From positions 1-31,663 of the IMG/VR virus record IMGVR_UViG_3300022074_000217: DNA of 31,663 nucleotides; one strand, written 5' to 3'. A program made the translations under genes and the position numbers. This document shows positions 23,484 to 28,663 of the stretch, in pieces. The notes below the pieces were generated by a model. The model searched no databases. It was given only the letters and a program-made list of their open reading frames with translations, and was not told the DNA's origin. How positions within the stretch are numbered: the stretch's first letter is position 1; every line of letters begins with the position of its first letter. The stretch is from a virus.

Positions 23484-23688
23484 CATCGGGCAATCCATAC
23501 GCGCCGCGCAGAAGCAATGCAGTGTGTCTAATCGGCAGATGGCGAAAGACTTCGAGGTGTCAGAGATGACAGTGCAACGGTGGCGCAACAGTGAGGACTC
23601 AACCCTAACGAAGATAGTCAGGTTAGCTGATTACTTTAAGATGGACTTTGAGTCGTTTCTTGAACTGCCATATACGGAGGAAGTATGA
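23467..23688 (+). CDS. Small helix-turn-helix (XRE/Cro-like) regulator
   Basis: A 73 aa protein that is almost wholly one HTH domain: IGQSIRAAQKQCSVSNRQMAKDFEVSEMTVQRWRNSE, then KIVRLADYFKMDFESFLEL. The recognition helix EMTVQRWRN and the following helices are typical of Cro/CI-type regulators. It starts at ATG 23467, 17 bases inside the SSB-like gene, without its own strong ribosome-binding site, so it is probably translationally coupled. It is a candidate regulator of the early promoters; the inverted repeats at 21731-21744 and 28325-28351 are possible targets. No lysogeny genes were found, so it more likely sets timing. Confidence 0.85.
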   Translation: MTFHFDIGQSIRAAQKQCSVSNRQMAKDFEVSEMTVQRWRNSEDSTLTKIVRLADYFKMDFESFLELPYTEEV

Positions 23689-24044
23689 GTGATCCAAAGT
23701 ATCCAGTAGTCGATGGCAAGATGAGCCATATTGACGGGTATGTTTTGCCAGAGGATGAGCCAACAATGGTGTTTAGAGGTAAGGACATCGGCTCTTTAAT
23801 GGCTATCTGTGAGTACATTGAAATGCTGGAAGAGCAACCACAAAACCCGGTGATTGTAAGTCATCGAGTCAGTTCATTAGAGCGGCTGTTGGCGTTTTAC
23901 AACTACCAGATGCAGAACCCCGACCTGCAAAGTGTCGGCTGTTCTCGAAGGGCGCATGAAGGGGCTTCATCATTTCTTATGCGAGCGCGTCGAGTGCTAG
24001 AGCTAAACGAACCGTTTCTTGAAGAATTTGGAGACAAGGTATGA
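23685..24044 (+). CDS. Conserved early phage protein of unknown function
   Basis: A 119 aa protein: EPTMVFRGKDIGSLMAICEYIEMLE in the middle, then SLERLLAFYNYQMQNPDLQSVGC and a C-terminal helix RARRVLELNEPFLEEF. The E-P-x-x-V-x-R-x-x-D segment resembles short phage proteins with an FVLRAQD-type motif whose role is unknown. It overlaps both neighbours by ATGA. Confidence 0.68.
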   Translation: MSDPKYPVVDGKMSHIDGYVLPEDEPTMVFRGKDIGSLMAICEYIEMLEEQPQNPVIVSHRVSSLERLLAFYNYQMQNPDLQSVGCSRRAHEGASSFLMRARRVLELNEPFLEEFGDKV

Positions 24045-24247
24045 GCCAGAAAGATCGGGTGCTTCAGTACCTCAAGCAAGGTAAGGTGTTGAACAGACTG
24101 AATGCATGGGATGAGCTGGGGGTTATTGAGACTCCAGCTCGTATCTCAGAGTTGCGGCATGAAGGTCACGACATCCAAACAACCATGAAGCAAGTGTTGA
24201 ATCGTTATGGCGAGCAGGTGCGGATAGCTGAGTGGTTCATAAGATAA
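24041..24247 (+). CDS. Small helix-turn-helix protein (HTH_55-like)
   Basis: A 68 aa protein: QKDRVLQYLKQGKVLNRLNAWDELGVIETPARISELRHEGHDIQTTM. The order helix, turn, A-R-I-S-E-L-R-x-x-G-H-x-I is the signature of the small winged-helix family seen in many phages and prophages. These are predicted DNA-binding proteins, sometimes Cox-like. It overlaps the previous stop (ATGA). It is followed by a hairpin at 24253-24270 and a 300-base stretch with no confident gene, so it closes a sub-operon. Confidence 0.82.
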   Translation: MSQKDRVLQYLKQGKVLNRLNAWDELGVIETPARISELRHEGHDIQTTMKQVLNRYGEQVRIAEWFIR

Positions 24248-24252
24248 AAAAA

Positions 24253-24290
24253 GGCCCCATCACTGGGGCCATGTCACTTGTCCAAGGGAG
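24253..24290 (+). promoter_or_regulatory. GC hairpin followed by CCAAGGGAG (leader copy 2)
   Basis: GGCCCCA-TCAC-TGGGGCC (24253-24270) is a perfect seven-pair stem, followed after 11 bases by CCAAGGGAG (24282-24290). Seven A residues (24246-24252) precede the stem, so on the minus strand it would read as an intrinsic terminator with a U tract; on the plus strand no T run follows. It is thus either a terminator mainly for antisense transcripts or the 5-prime hairpin of a new leader like those at 21731 and 28233. Confidence 0.6.
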
Positions 24291-24297
24291 GGACTAC

Positions 24298-24575
24298 GTG
24301 ATATCTTCAAGGGGTCAACTAAGAAGATGAATGGATTATACACTACAATACTCATTCGTATCCTCCCTTATCTACTTTTTTGTCAGAGATTACTGGGCGT
24401 TAGGCCGACGAACCTAAGAACGTCGGAGACGGAGTTGACCCTCTCCATGATGCGCCCCGCAGGCCGAGAGCTGGTCAAGCGGATAGATGTCAAGATTCGA
24501 TACAGTAATCATAGCTCGTCATTACTAATTAACTGATTTGTCGGAGCTTGCTCCGGCATTAAAAGGGAAGTGTGG
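24298..24575 (+). other. Intergenic stretch rich in possible RNA stems
   Basis: This stretch has no confident gene. After the CCAAGGGAG element, GTG 24298 opens a ten-codon frame whose TGA overlaps ATG 24327. Further on, CCGACG (24405-24410) pairs with CGTCGG (24421-24426), while the overlapping TTAGG (24400-24404) pairs with CCTAA (24413-24417), so the two hairpins exclude each other. GGAGA (24425-24429) could pair with TCTCC (24442-24446). CGGAGC-TT-GCTCCG (24542-24555) stands just before the next ribosome-binding site. It may be a small RNA, a leader or just spacer. Confidence 0.4.
24327..24536 (+). CDS. Doubtful 69-codon reading frame
   Basis: The frame gives a 69 aa basic product with a hydrophobic start (LYTTILIRILPYLLFCQRLLGV). 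In its favour is the ATGA overlap with the ten-codon leader from 24298. Against it, the composition is unlike the neighbouring proteins, it matches no family I know, and it covers the segment with paired hairpins, whose bases seem to be shaped by RNA structure. I list it so it is not lost, but consider it more likely non-coding. Confidence 0.2.
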   Translation: MNGLYTTILIRILPYLLFCQRLLGVRPTNLRTSETELTLSMMRPAGRELVKRIDVKIRYSNHSSSLLIN

Positions 24576-24800
24576 ATGAAATTAAGTAATCAAATAAGGC
24601 TAAGGCTAGACTCATGGGCTGGCGAGGGCGATATCGTTATATCTGATACATGGGAAGAACACGATGCGCTATGGCGGGCTGATATTCTTAAGGACTGGAT
24701 TCTTCATTTAGGCGAGCTGTATAGCGATGCTTGTGAGGACATGGGCAGGGATGGACCTACCGCAATTGAATTCGTGAAGGTCTCTTATGATCATTCTTAA
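24576..24800 (+). CDS. Small early protein of unknown function
   Basis: A 74 aa, acidic, tryptophan-rich protein (LDSWAGEGDIVISDTWEEHDALWRADILKDWILHL) with no motif I recognise. I start at ATG 24576, seven bases after AGGGA (24564-24568); an in-frame GTG at 24570 is too close to it. A hairpin (24542-24555) lies directly upstream and might affect translation. It overlaps the next gene by 14 bases. Confidence 0.68.
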   Translation: MKLSNQIRLRLDSWAGEGDIVISDTWEEHDALWRADILKDWILHLGELYSDACEDMGRDGPTAIEFVKVSYDHS

Positions 24801-25170
24801 TGACGGTACTTACTACGAACCCGATGATGAATACCTGATCCAACTGCAACAGGCTTATTCAACTGTCGATGTCTTTGCCGAGCTAAATGCGATGGCTATG
24901 TGGTGCGATGCCAACCCCAAGAAACGTAAGACCCCGCGAGGTATTAAGCAGTTCATTACCTCATGGCTCAAACGTGCCGCCGACATGGAAAAGGGTGTGT
25001 CCCCATTTGCCGAGAAAATGCAGACAACTTCTGGTAAAATCGGCTTGAAGAGTTGGAGCTTCCTAGACGATTGCACCCATGACTTTCTTAAATCCGAGAA
25101 GTATCGAGCGCACTGCCTTGAGAAGTATGGGCAGTACGTCACCTTCGAAGGCGAGCGGGTAACTGCATGA
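24787..25170 (+). CDS. Replication-protein C-terminal-domain-like protein
   Basis: A 127 aa protein. The segment YLIQLQQAYSTVDVFAELNAMAMWCDANPKKRKTPRGIKQFITSWLKRA resembles the C-terminal domain found on many phage replication initiators and helicase-loader partners (pattern V-D-x-x-x-E-L-x-x-M-x-x-W-x-x-x-N-P-x-K-R-K-T-x-x-G-I-x-x-F-I-x-x-W-L). Here it stands almost alone, with no N-terminal winged-helix. The C-terminal part is not recognised. It may help load the host replisome, since no phage helicase is encoded. The stop overlaps the next start (ATGA). Confidence 0.65.
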   Translation: MIILNDGTYYEPDDEYLIQLQQAYSTVDVFAELNAMAMWCDANPKKRKTPRGIKQFITSWLKRAADMEKGVSPFAEKMQTTSGKIGLKSWSFLDDCTHDFLKSEKYRAHCLEKYGQYVTFEGERVTA

Positions 25171-25295
25171 GTATCCCCCGTGCAAACCGAAAACCATACA
25201 AACCTTACCAACCATGCAAACCCCGTACCTATGCGGTTTGTTCGCTTTGTTCGCTTTTCTCGGTTTTCGCTTTGTTAGGGGGAGTGGTCCGATGA
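25167..25295 (+). CDS. 42-residue peptide over the repeat-rich segment
   Basis: The frame reads SIPRANRKPYKPYQPCKPR, then TYAVCSLCSLFSVFALLGG, i.e. a basic Pro/Tyr-rich head and a hydrophobic tail. Both ends are ATGA overlaps (start 25167 in the upstream stop; stop 25293-25295 in the NinB start), which is the style of this operon. However, the DNA here is also a set of short repeats and a long inverted repeat, so the peptide could be a by-product of selection on DNA or of keeping translation coupled to ninB. I recognise no family. Confidence 0.45.
   Translation: MSIPRANRKPYKPYQPCKPRTYAVCSLCSLFSVFALLGGVVR
25179..25222 (+). repeat. Three iteron-like direct repeats
   Basis: CGTGCAAACC (25179-25188), CATACAAACC (25195-25204) and CATGCAAACC (25213-25222) share C-R-T-R-CAAACC and are spaced 16 and 18 bases apart. 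The strand is C/A-rich here and then G/T-rich after 25230. CGAAAACC (25188-25195) pairs with GGTTTTCG (25262-25269). Iterons plus strand asymmetry beside a replication-type gene are what a replication origin can look like, but three short copies are limited evidence. Confidence 0.45.
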
Positions 25296-25687
25296 GCGAG
25301 CGATGGTTTGTTAACAACAAATTCCAAGCCGATCAGTTCTGTGAATACATTCGGGCTAACCAAGACAAGGGGAATATCTACGAGATCATTCCTGTCACCC
25401 GAACCGGAAAGCAGAACGATGCGATCCATGCTTATTGCCGAGAAGTCGCAAGTGTTATGGCGGCGCACGGTATGGACATGAAGACCGTCATCAAGGAAGG
25501 CGTCCCCATTGATCCCACTATGTACCTGATTAAAGATTATATGTGGCGTCCAATTCAAAAGGCTGTAACAGGCGTTGAGTCCACCAGAAAGATTAATCCC
25601 GTGGAGGTCAACGAAATTTATGAGGTCTTGAGTAGACTACTTGTCGAAAAATGGTCGATCAACGTGCCATTCGGGAGGCGCACTTAA
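25292..25687 (+). CDS. ninB: NinB/Orf-family recombination protein
   Basis: A 131 aa protein, close to lambda NinB/Orf (146 aa), which binds ssDNA and SSB and helps recombination mediators. Visible features are a PVTRTGKQNDAIHAYCREVASVMAAHGMDMKTV segment, then YLIKDYMWRPIQKAVTGVESTRKINPVEVNEIYEVLSRLL and a C-terminal SINVPFG, the family pattern. I start at ATG 25292, overlapping the stop of the small peptide before it; a longer frame from 25214 covers only the repeat segment. Together with the SSB-like and NinG-like genes it forms a lambda-like recombination set. Confidence 0.88.
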   Translation: MSERWFVNNKFQADQFCEYIRANQDKGNIYEIIPVTRTGKQNDAIHAYCREVASVMAAHGMDMKTVIKEGVPIDPTMYLIKDYMWRPIQKAVTGVESTRKINPVEVNEIYEVLSRLLVEKWSINVPFGRRT

Positions 25688-25707
25688 CATCTATCCGGGG
25701 GGAGATG

Positions 25708-26871
25708 ATGTCATTACTTGAGTATTGTACTACCGACAGACAACGACAAATCGTGGAGCTTTACGAACAGGGCTTGGGTTATACGAAGATCGGCCAGCAG
25801 GTAGGTATTGGCCGTCTTAGTGTTAGAGATTGTATTAAAGGCGTAAAAAATAAAGCCGCCGCCCAAGGCTATTCACCCGAGCATGACATGACTCGCACTG
25901 TCCCCGACACCTTCAAGGTTAAAGGGGTGTCAACCTACTACAACGAGGACGGAAAACCCGTCGGTCAGTGGGTTAAGTCGATGGCTGATAGAGAGGCAAT
26001 GCTTGAGGCGGCGCTTGAGTCATTCAAGGCTGGATTCCTTGAAGAGATAGATGGCCTCTACAAGCCCATAGAAGCCCCAGAAGCGGCAAAGAACGAGGAC
26101 AGACTATCGGCCTACCTCGTAGGAGATCATCACCTGAACGCCCTCTGCTGGTCCCCTGAGACGGGTGGCGATGACTGGGATACAAACATTGCTCAAGACG
26201 TACTGATCAAGGCCGTCGATAAGCTGGTATCTGCGGCAGGTGACTCAGAAGTAGGTGCGCTAATCAATCTCGGAGATTTTTTGCATGCAAATACGTCAGA
26301 AAATAAGACGGGAAAAGGGACCGCCGTCGATGTTGATGGAAGATTAGGCCGGGTCATTCGTATTGTCGGGAACCTATTCAAAGTCCTAATCACTCGGATG
26401 TTGGAGACGCACAAGGAAGTGTGGCTGATTAACGTAAGGGGTAACCATGATCCCGATGCAAGCCTCTGGCTAAACGAAATGATGCGCCTATACTTCCATG
26501 ATGAACCACGGGTGAAAGTGTTCGACAATTTCTCCAAGTGGATACATTTTGAATGGGGCAAGACTCTTGTGGTTATGCACCACGGGGACCGGGTAAAGAC
26601 TCAGGCGCTTTATGAGGCTGTGACGCGAGACTACGCGGAGGAATGGGGCCGGACGACTAACCGATACTTATATCACGGGCATATCCACCACCGGACTGTG
26701 ACGGAGATGGGCGGCTTGCACCTCGAATCGTTTGGCGTGTTATGTCCACCGGATGCGTACCATTCAGCATCGGGCTATGGGTCTGCAAGGTCCATGTCGT
26801 GCGTTATACTTGATAAGAACTATGGCGAGCACAGTCGATTCAAAGTTGGCATTGATGAGGTTAAGGCATGA
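25708..26871 (+). CDS. HTH plus calcineurin-like metallophosphoesterase
   Basis: A 387 aa two-domain protein. Residues about 8-55 are a sigma region 4/LuxR-like HTH (RQIVELYEQGLGYTKIGQQVGIGRLSVRDCIK). The segment VPDTFKVKGVSTYYNEDGKPVGQWVKS follows. From residue 135 there is a binuclear metallophosphoesterase with all its motifs: GDHH (139-142), GDF (189-191), GNHD (245-248), HHGD (291-294) and GHIHH (324-328). Strong GGGGGGAG before ATG 25708 decides the start; an upstream ATG at 25651 lies inside ninB without such a site. It probably acts on nucleic acid or nucleotide phosphoesters; the substrate is unknown. The same HTH-phosphoesterase fusion occurs in other phages, as far as I recall. Confidence 0.85.
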   Translation: MSLLEYCTTDRQRQIVELYEQGLGYTKIGQQVGIGRLSVRDCIKGVKNKAAAQGYSPEHDMTRTVPDTFKVKGVSTYYNEDGKPVGQWVKSMADREAMLEAALESFKAGFLEEIDGLYKPIEAPEAAKNEDRLSAYLVGDHHLNALCWSPETGGDDWDTNIAQDVLIKAVDKLVSAAGDSEVGALINLGDFLHANTSENKTGKGTAVDVDGRLGRVIRIVGNLFKVLITRMLETHKEVWLINVRGNHDPDASLWLNEMMRLYFHDEPRVKVFDNFSKWIHFEWGKTLVVMHHGDRVKTQALYEAVTRDYAEEWGRTTNRYLYHGHIHHRTVTEMGGLHLESFGVLCPPDAYHSASGYGSARSMSCVILDKNYGEHSRFKVGIDEVKA

Positions 26872-27113
26872 TCCCAATTATTAGCTGTCCGTTACCGGGC
26901 GGAGGTCAAGCACTTATCAAGACGCAGGATATTGGCGGCGCAACCAGCACCAAGAACCCGAAAGAGTGCGACGTTTATGTGCTAAATTGGGCGGTTACCG
27001 GGATCACAGTCGATTTAAGTTTGGATGACTTCGCGGAGATATGGGTCTCTGCTTTATTTGATGAGGGATCAAATGACATTGAAATCATATTTACCCCAGA
27101 TGAATTGCACTGA
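26868..27113 (+). CDS. Small acidic early protein of unknown function
   Basis: An 81 aa protein: PGGGQALIKTQDIGGATSTKNPKECDVYVLNWAVTG, then an acidic C-terminal half (SLDDFAEIWVSALFDEGSNDIEI). I do not recognise it. The start overlaps the phosphoesterase stop (ATGA) and the end overlaps the next gene by 41 bases. Confidence 0.65.
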   Translation: MIPIISCPLPGGGQALIKTQDIGGATSTKNPKECDVYVLNWAVTGITVDLSLDDFAEIWVSALFDEGSNDIEIIFTPDELH

Positions 27114-27276
27114 ATGCTTCAAGATCATGGTGCCGCAGTTCAGGAAAGAGTATCCCCATAAGCTGGAAGGCTGGTCATGTGACTGCGGGAACAGCGAGAA
27201 GGCAATACTTCGAGAGCGTCAATACACGAGGGCCGATGATGGCAGTCAAGAGAGATCAAGCGGACATTTGGTTTAG
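27073..27276 (+). CDS. Small zinc-ribbon-like protein
   Basis: A 67 aa protein with CTEC (C-x2-C) near the start and CDCG (C-x-C) about 30 residues later, the spacing of a small zinc ribbon. I start at ATG 27073 because TGAGGGA (27062-27068) precedes it at a good distance; the upstream start at 27025 has no such site. It lies between an unknown gene and the NinG-like gene, overlapping both by about 40 bases in different frames. It may bind DNA or protein; this is not shown. Confidence 0.6.
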   Translation: MTLKSYLPQMNCTECFKIMVPQFRKEYPHKLEGWSCDCGNSEKAILRERQYTRADDGSQERSSGHLV

Positions 27277-27622
27277 CAAAGCAGTAAGGCTACGCGATGG
27301 GAAGTGTATGCACTGCCACAAGACTGATCGGCTCGAATGCTCACATATCTATGGCAGGGCCAACAAGCGAGTACGCTGGGCCATGTCAAATTGTATAGCC
27401 CTCTGCCACGCTTGCCACAGATACATGACGTCCAATCCCGTGGCGCACTTCGACTTTCTGAATGACCTGCTTGGCGAGGAACACATGGATAAGTTGCGGA
27501 TGGATCGCAATGAGATATACAAGACTAATAAACTATTGAGGAAGGATATCGCGGCGCATTACCGCGATGAGGTCAGGCGTAAGGAACTTGATCCTGATTA
27601 CGAGATTCAGAGCTGGAACTAA
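27239..27622 (+). CDS. NinG/Rap-like HNH-type zinc protein
   Basis: A 127 aa protein. CMHC, then LECSHIYGRANKRVRWAMSNCIALCHACHRYMTSNP, gives two C-x2-C pairs, an S-H and R-W-x-x-x-N-C core, as in HNH nucleases and in lambda NinG (Rap), which cuts recombination intermediates. The C-terminal half is helical and charged. I prefer ATG 27239 over ATG 27236 because GAGGG (27228-27232) is better spaced for it. It ends the rightward early operon and runs 50 bases past the end of the convergent gene at 27573. Recombination nuclease is likely; plain HNH endonuclease is the alternative. Confidence 0.75.
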   Translation: MAVKRDQADIWFSKAVRLRDGKCMHCHKTDRLECSHIYGRANKRVRWAMSNCIALCHACHRYMTSNPVAHFDFLNDLLGEEHMDKLRMDRNEIYKTNKLLRKDIAAHYRDEVRRKELDPDYEIQSWN

Positions 27623-27776
27623 CATAGTCCAGATAATACTGCCTAAGAATGAAACGATCCCGGAGCTTAGTCAGGGCGCTCTTTTCTAACTGAGCCACCC
27701 TACTCCGGGTGATACCTAGCTCATCGGCAATCTCTTGATGGGTCATTAGGTAATCGTCATTAATTGCTCTTGTCAT
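27573..27776 (-). CDS. Sigma-70 region 4-like HTH protein
   Basis: A 67 aa protein on the minus strand. YLMTHQEIADELGITRSRVAQLEKSALTKLRDRF is a textbook sigma region 4 helix-turn-helix (compare the E. coli sigma-70 [28 protein letters not shown] region). Regions 2 and 3 are absent, so it cannot be a full sigma factor. AGGGGA four bases before the ATG is a good ribosome-binding site. It may compete for or redirect host RNA polymerase at -35 elements, or act as a simple repressor. It is the last gene of the leftward unit, beyond the terminator at 27786-27814, so its expression would depend on read-through. Confidence 0.85.
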   Translation of the reverse strand: MTRAINDDYLMTHQEIADELGITRSRVAQLEKSALTKLRDRFILRQYYLDYVSSSSESRNQDQVPYA

Positions 27777-27785
27777 TATTTCCCC

Positions 27786-27814
27786 TAAAAGAAAAGGCCG
27801 CTTATGCGACCTTT
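27786..27814 (-). terminator. Intrinsic terminator of the leftward unit, stop codon in its loop
   Basis: Read on the minus strand: AAAGGTCGC, loop ATAA, GCGGCCTTT, then a T-rich tail (TTTTCTTTT including the stem end). It is a nine-position stem with one A-C mismatch. The loop contains the TAA stop of the gene at 27802-28011, so gene end and terminator are merged. It resembles the hairpin at 28029-28049. Confidence 0.7.
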
Positions 27815-28011
27815 CTGTTGCTTCGCTTGAGGATGTGAACGCGATGCTGATACTGCGGCATTTCGCACTCAGGGCAGTAGCCCGGATTCAAGATGATCGG
27901 GTCTACGTAGACGTACAGATCGCCGTCATCGTTCATATACACAGCGTGGTTAATGCCATCAGACATAACCTTGTTATCAACCCACTTTTCGCCAGTAGTG
28001 TTAAAGTTCAT
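27802..28011 (-). CDS. Small leftward protein of unknown function
   Basis: A 69 aa minus-strand protein: NTTGEKWVDNKVMSDGINHAVYMNDDGDLYVYVDPIILNPGYCPECEMPQYQHRVHIL. It has an acidic, beta-rich core and a C-P-E-C...H...H tail that may hold zinc. I do not know the family. It begins after ACCAAGGGAGAAAGGAA, the same leader as the gene at 28038-28211, and ends within a hairpin terminator, again like that gene. The shared flanks, strong ribosome-binding site and codon pattern make it a confident gene. Confidence 0.78.
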   Translation of the reverse strand: MNFNTTGEKWVDNKVMSDGINHAVYMNDDGDLYVYVDPIILNPGYCPECEMPQYQHRVHILKRSNRKVA

Positions 28012-28028
28012 TTCCTTTCTCCCTTGGT

Positions 28029-28049
28029 AAAGACCGCTTATGCGGCCTT
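28029..28049 (-). terminator. Hairpin with embedded stop codon, end of first leftward gene
   Basis: On the minus strand AAGGCCGC, loop ATAA, GCGGTCTTT: a stem of eight positions with one mismatch and only three T residues behind it, so probably a weak terminator or mRNA end-protector. The TAA of the gene at 28038-28211 lies in the loop. It runs straight into the leader ACCAAGGGAG of the next gene. Confidence 0.6.
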
Positions 28050-28211
28050 GACTTGATCTAAGGCTTTCTTTGCGGCGTTCATTGCCTCGTCAAAAGTCAC
28101 TTCCTTTACGATTGTTTTTAGCACCTTCCACTTATCCCCAGCCATAACTGTATAAGTGCCAGTGCCGCCTGTTGCTGTTGAAACTTCGAAAATTTGCATT
28201 TCAAAACCCAT
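28038..28211 (-). CDS. 57-residue leftward protein
   Basis: A 57 aa minus-strand protein: GFEMQIFEVSTATGGTGTY, then TVMAGDKWKVLKTIVKEVT, then FDEAMNAAKKALDQVKAA. It reads as a small beta-hairpin followed by an amphipathic C-terminal helix. I recognise no family. AGGGAGAAAGGAA stands before the ATG, a strong ribosome-binding site. It is the first gene of the leftward unit, 40 bases from the candidate start site of the promoter at 28258-28287, so probably the most highly expressed early leftward product. Confidence 0.75.
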   Translation of the reverse strand: MGFEMQIFEVSTATGGTGTYTVMAGDKWKVLKTIVKEVTFDEAMNAAKKALDQVKAA

Positions 28212-28216
28212 TTCCT

Positions 28217-28248
28217 TTCTCCCTTGGTTAGTGGCTGTGTCCCCAGCC
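28217..28248 (-). promoter_or_regulatory. Leader hairpin plus shared ribosome-binding element (copy 3)
   Basis: On the minus strand GGCTG-GGGACA-CAGCC (28248-28233) is a perfect five-pair hairpin beginning at about the predicted mRNA start. It is followed directly by ACTAACCAAGGGAGAA (28232-28217), identical over 16 bases to 21743-21758 on the plus strand. A shorter version (TACCAAGGGAGAA) precedes the gene starting at 28011. Confidence 0.65.
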
Positions 28249-28257
28249 GATGAACAG

Positions 28258-28287
28258 AGTAAACCATACCTAAAAATACAATGTCAA
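28258..28287 (-). promoter_or_regulatory. Leftward sigma-70-type promoter
   Basis: On the minus strand a perfect TTGACA (28287-28282), 18 bases, then TTTACT (28263-28258, 4 of 6). The mRNA would start near 28251, at the base of the leader hairpin. An A/T-rich tract lies upstream (28288-28322), which could act as an UP element. This is the best -35 match seen in any intergenic region here. Confidence 0.6.
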
Positions 28288-28351
28288 ACACTTTTTGTTT
28301 GTTTTTTAAAATTAATTTAATGAGCGGACACAAAGACCCCATGTATGTCCG
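28288..28351. promoter_or_regulatory. A/T-rich tract and inverted repeat between divergent promoters
   Basis: Bases 28288-28322 are almost all A and T (CTTTTTGTTTGTTTTTTAAA and on), suited to strand opening or to RNA polymerase alpha contact. Next to it CGGACA (28325-28330) and TGTCCG (28346-28351) form an inverted repeat with 15 bases between, about 20 bases ahead of the rightward -35. It is a candidate operator for one of the small HTH proteins. Confidence 0.4.
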
Positions 28352-28370
28352 TGACAAAACACAAAAATAG

Positions 28371-28397
28371 TTGCAAACAGACAAATTGTGTTATACT
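28371..28397 (+). promoter_or_regulatory. Rightward candidate promoter
   Basis: TTGCAA (28371-28376) and TATACT (28392-28397, 5 of 6) are 15 bases apart, a little short. Transcription would start near 28404 and read through the methyltransferase and small terminase into the head genes. It is divergent from the promoter at 28258-28287. Confidence 0.45.
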
Positions 28398-28427
28398 AAT
28401 CGAATGTGTACTACAGTGAAGCGAGCC

Positions 28428-28598
28428 ATGTTCTGCACTCGTAACGGCTATAAGCACATTGAGAACCTCGATCAGGTCTGCGTACTTGTCGGGCGTTTGA
28501 AAGGACTTACGGAGTCCGAGTATCTCGATCTGTGTGCTATCAACAAGCTAGAGAATGCACGAGCGTTAGAGATGGCGAAACATTACCCCAGTCACTAG
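28428..28598 (+). CDS. Small protein of unknown function
   Basis: A 56 aa protein: FCTRNGYKHIENLDQVCVL, then VGRLKGLTESEYLDLCAIN, then KLENARALEMAKHYPSH. It is helical and not recognised. The start is uncertain: ATG 28404 would coincide with the predicted mRNA start (leaderless, adding eight residues), whereas ATG 28428 leaves a short leader with a weak GAAGCGAG site. It is the first gene after the rightward promoter, and a GC hairpin follows at 28630. Confidence 0.6.
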   Translation: MFCTRNGYKHIENLDQVCVLVGRLKGLTESEYLDLCAINKLENARALEMAKHYPSH

Positions 28599-28629
28599 GC
28601 ATGGGGATATAACAGGCCGAAAAGGTCAC

Positions 28630-28644
28630 GGGGCTTCTTGCCCC
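28630..28644 (+). promoter_or_regulatory. GC hairpin between two small genes
   Basis: GGGGC-TTCTT-GCCCC is followed by TCAAAAAAAGGG. There is no T run on the plus strand, so it is probably not a plus-strand terminator; it may stabilise the mRNA end of the gene at 28428 or the start of the next message. The AAAAAAAGGGATGGG behind it supplies the ribosome-binding site for the gene at 28664. Confidence 0.4.
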
Positions 28645-28663
28645 TCAAAAAAAGGGATGGGTC

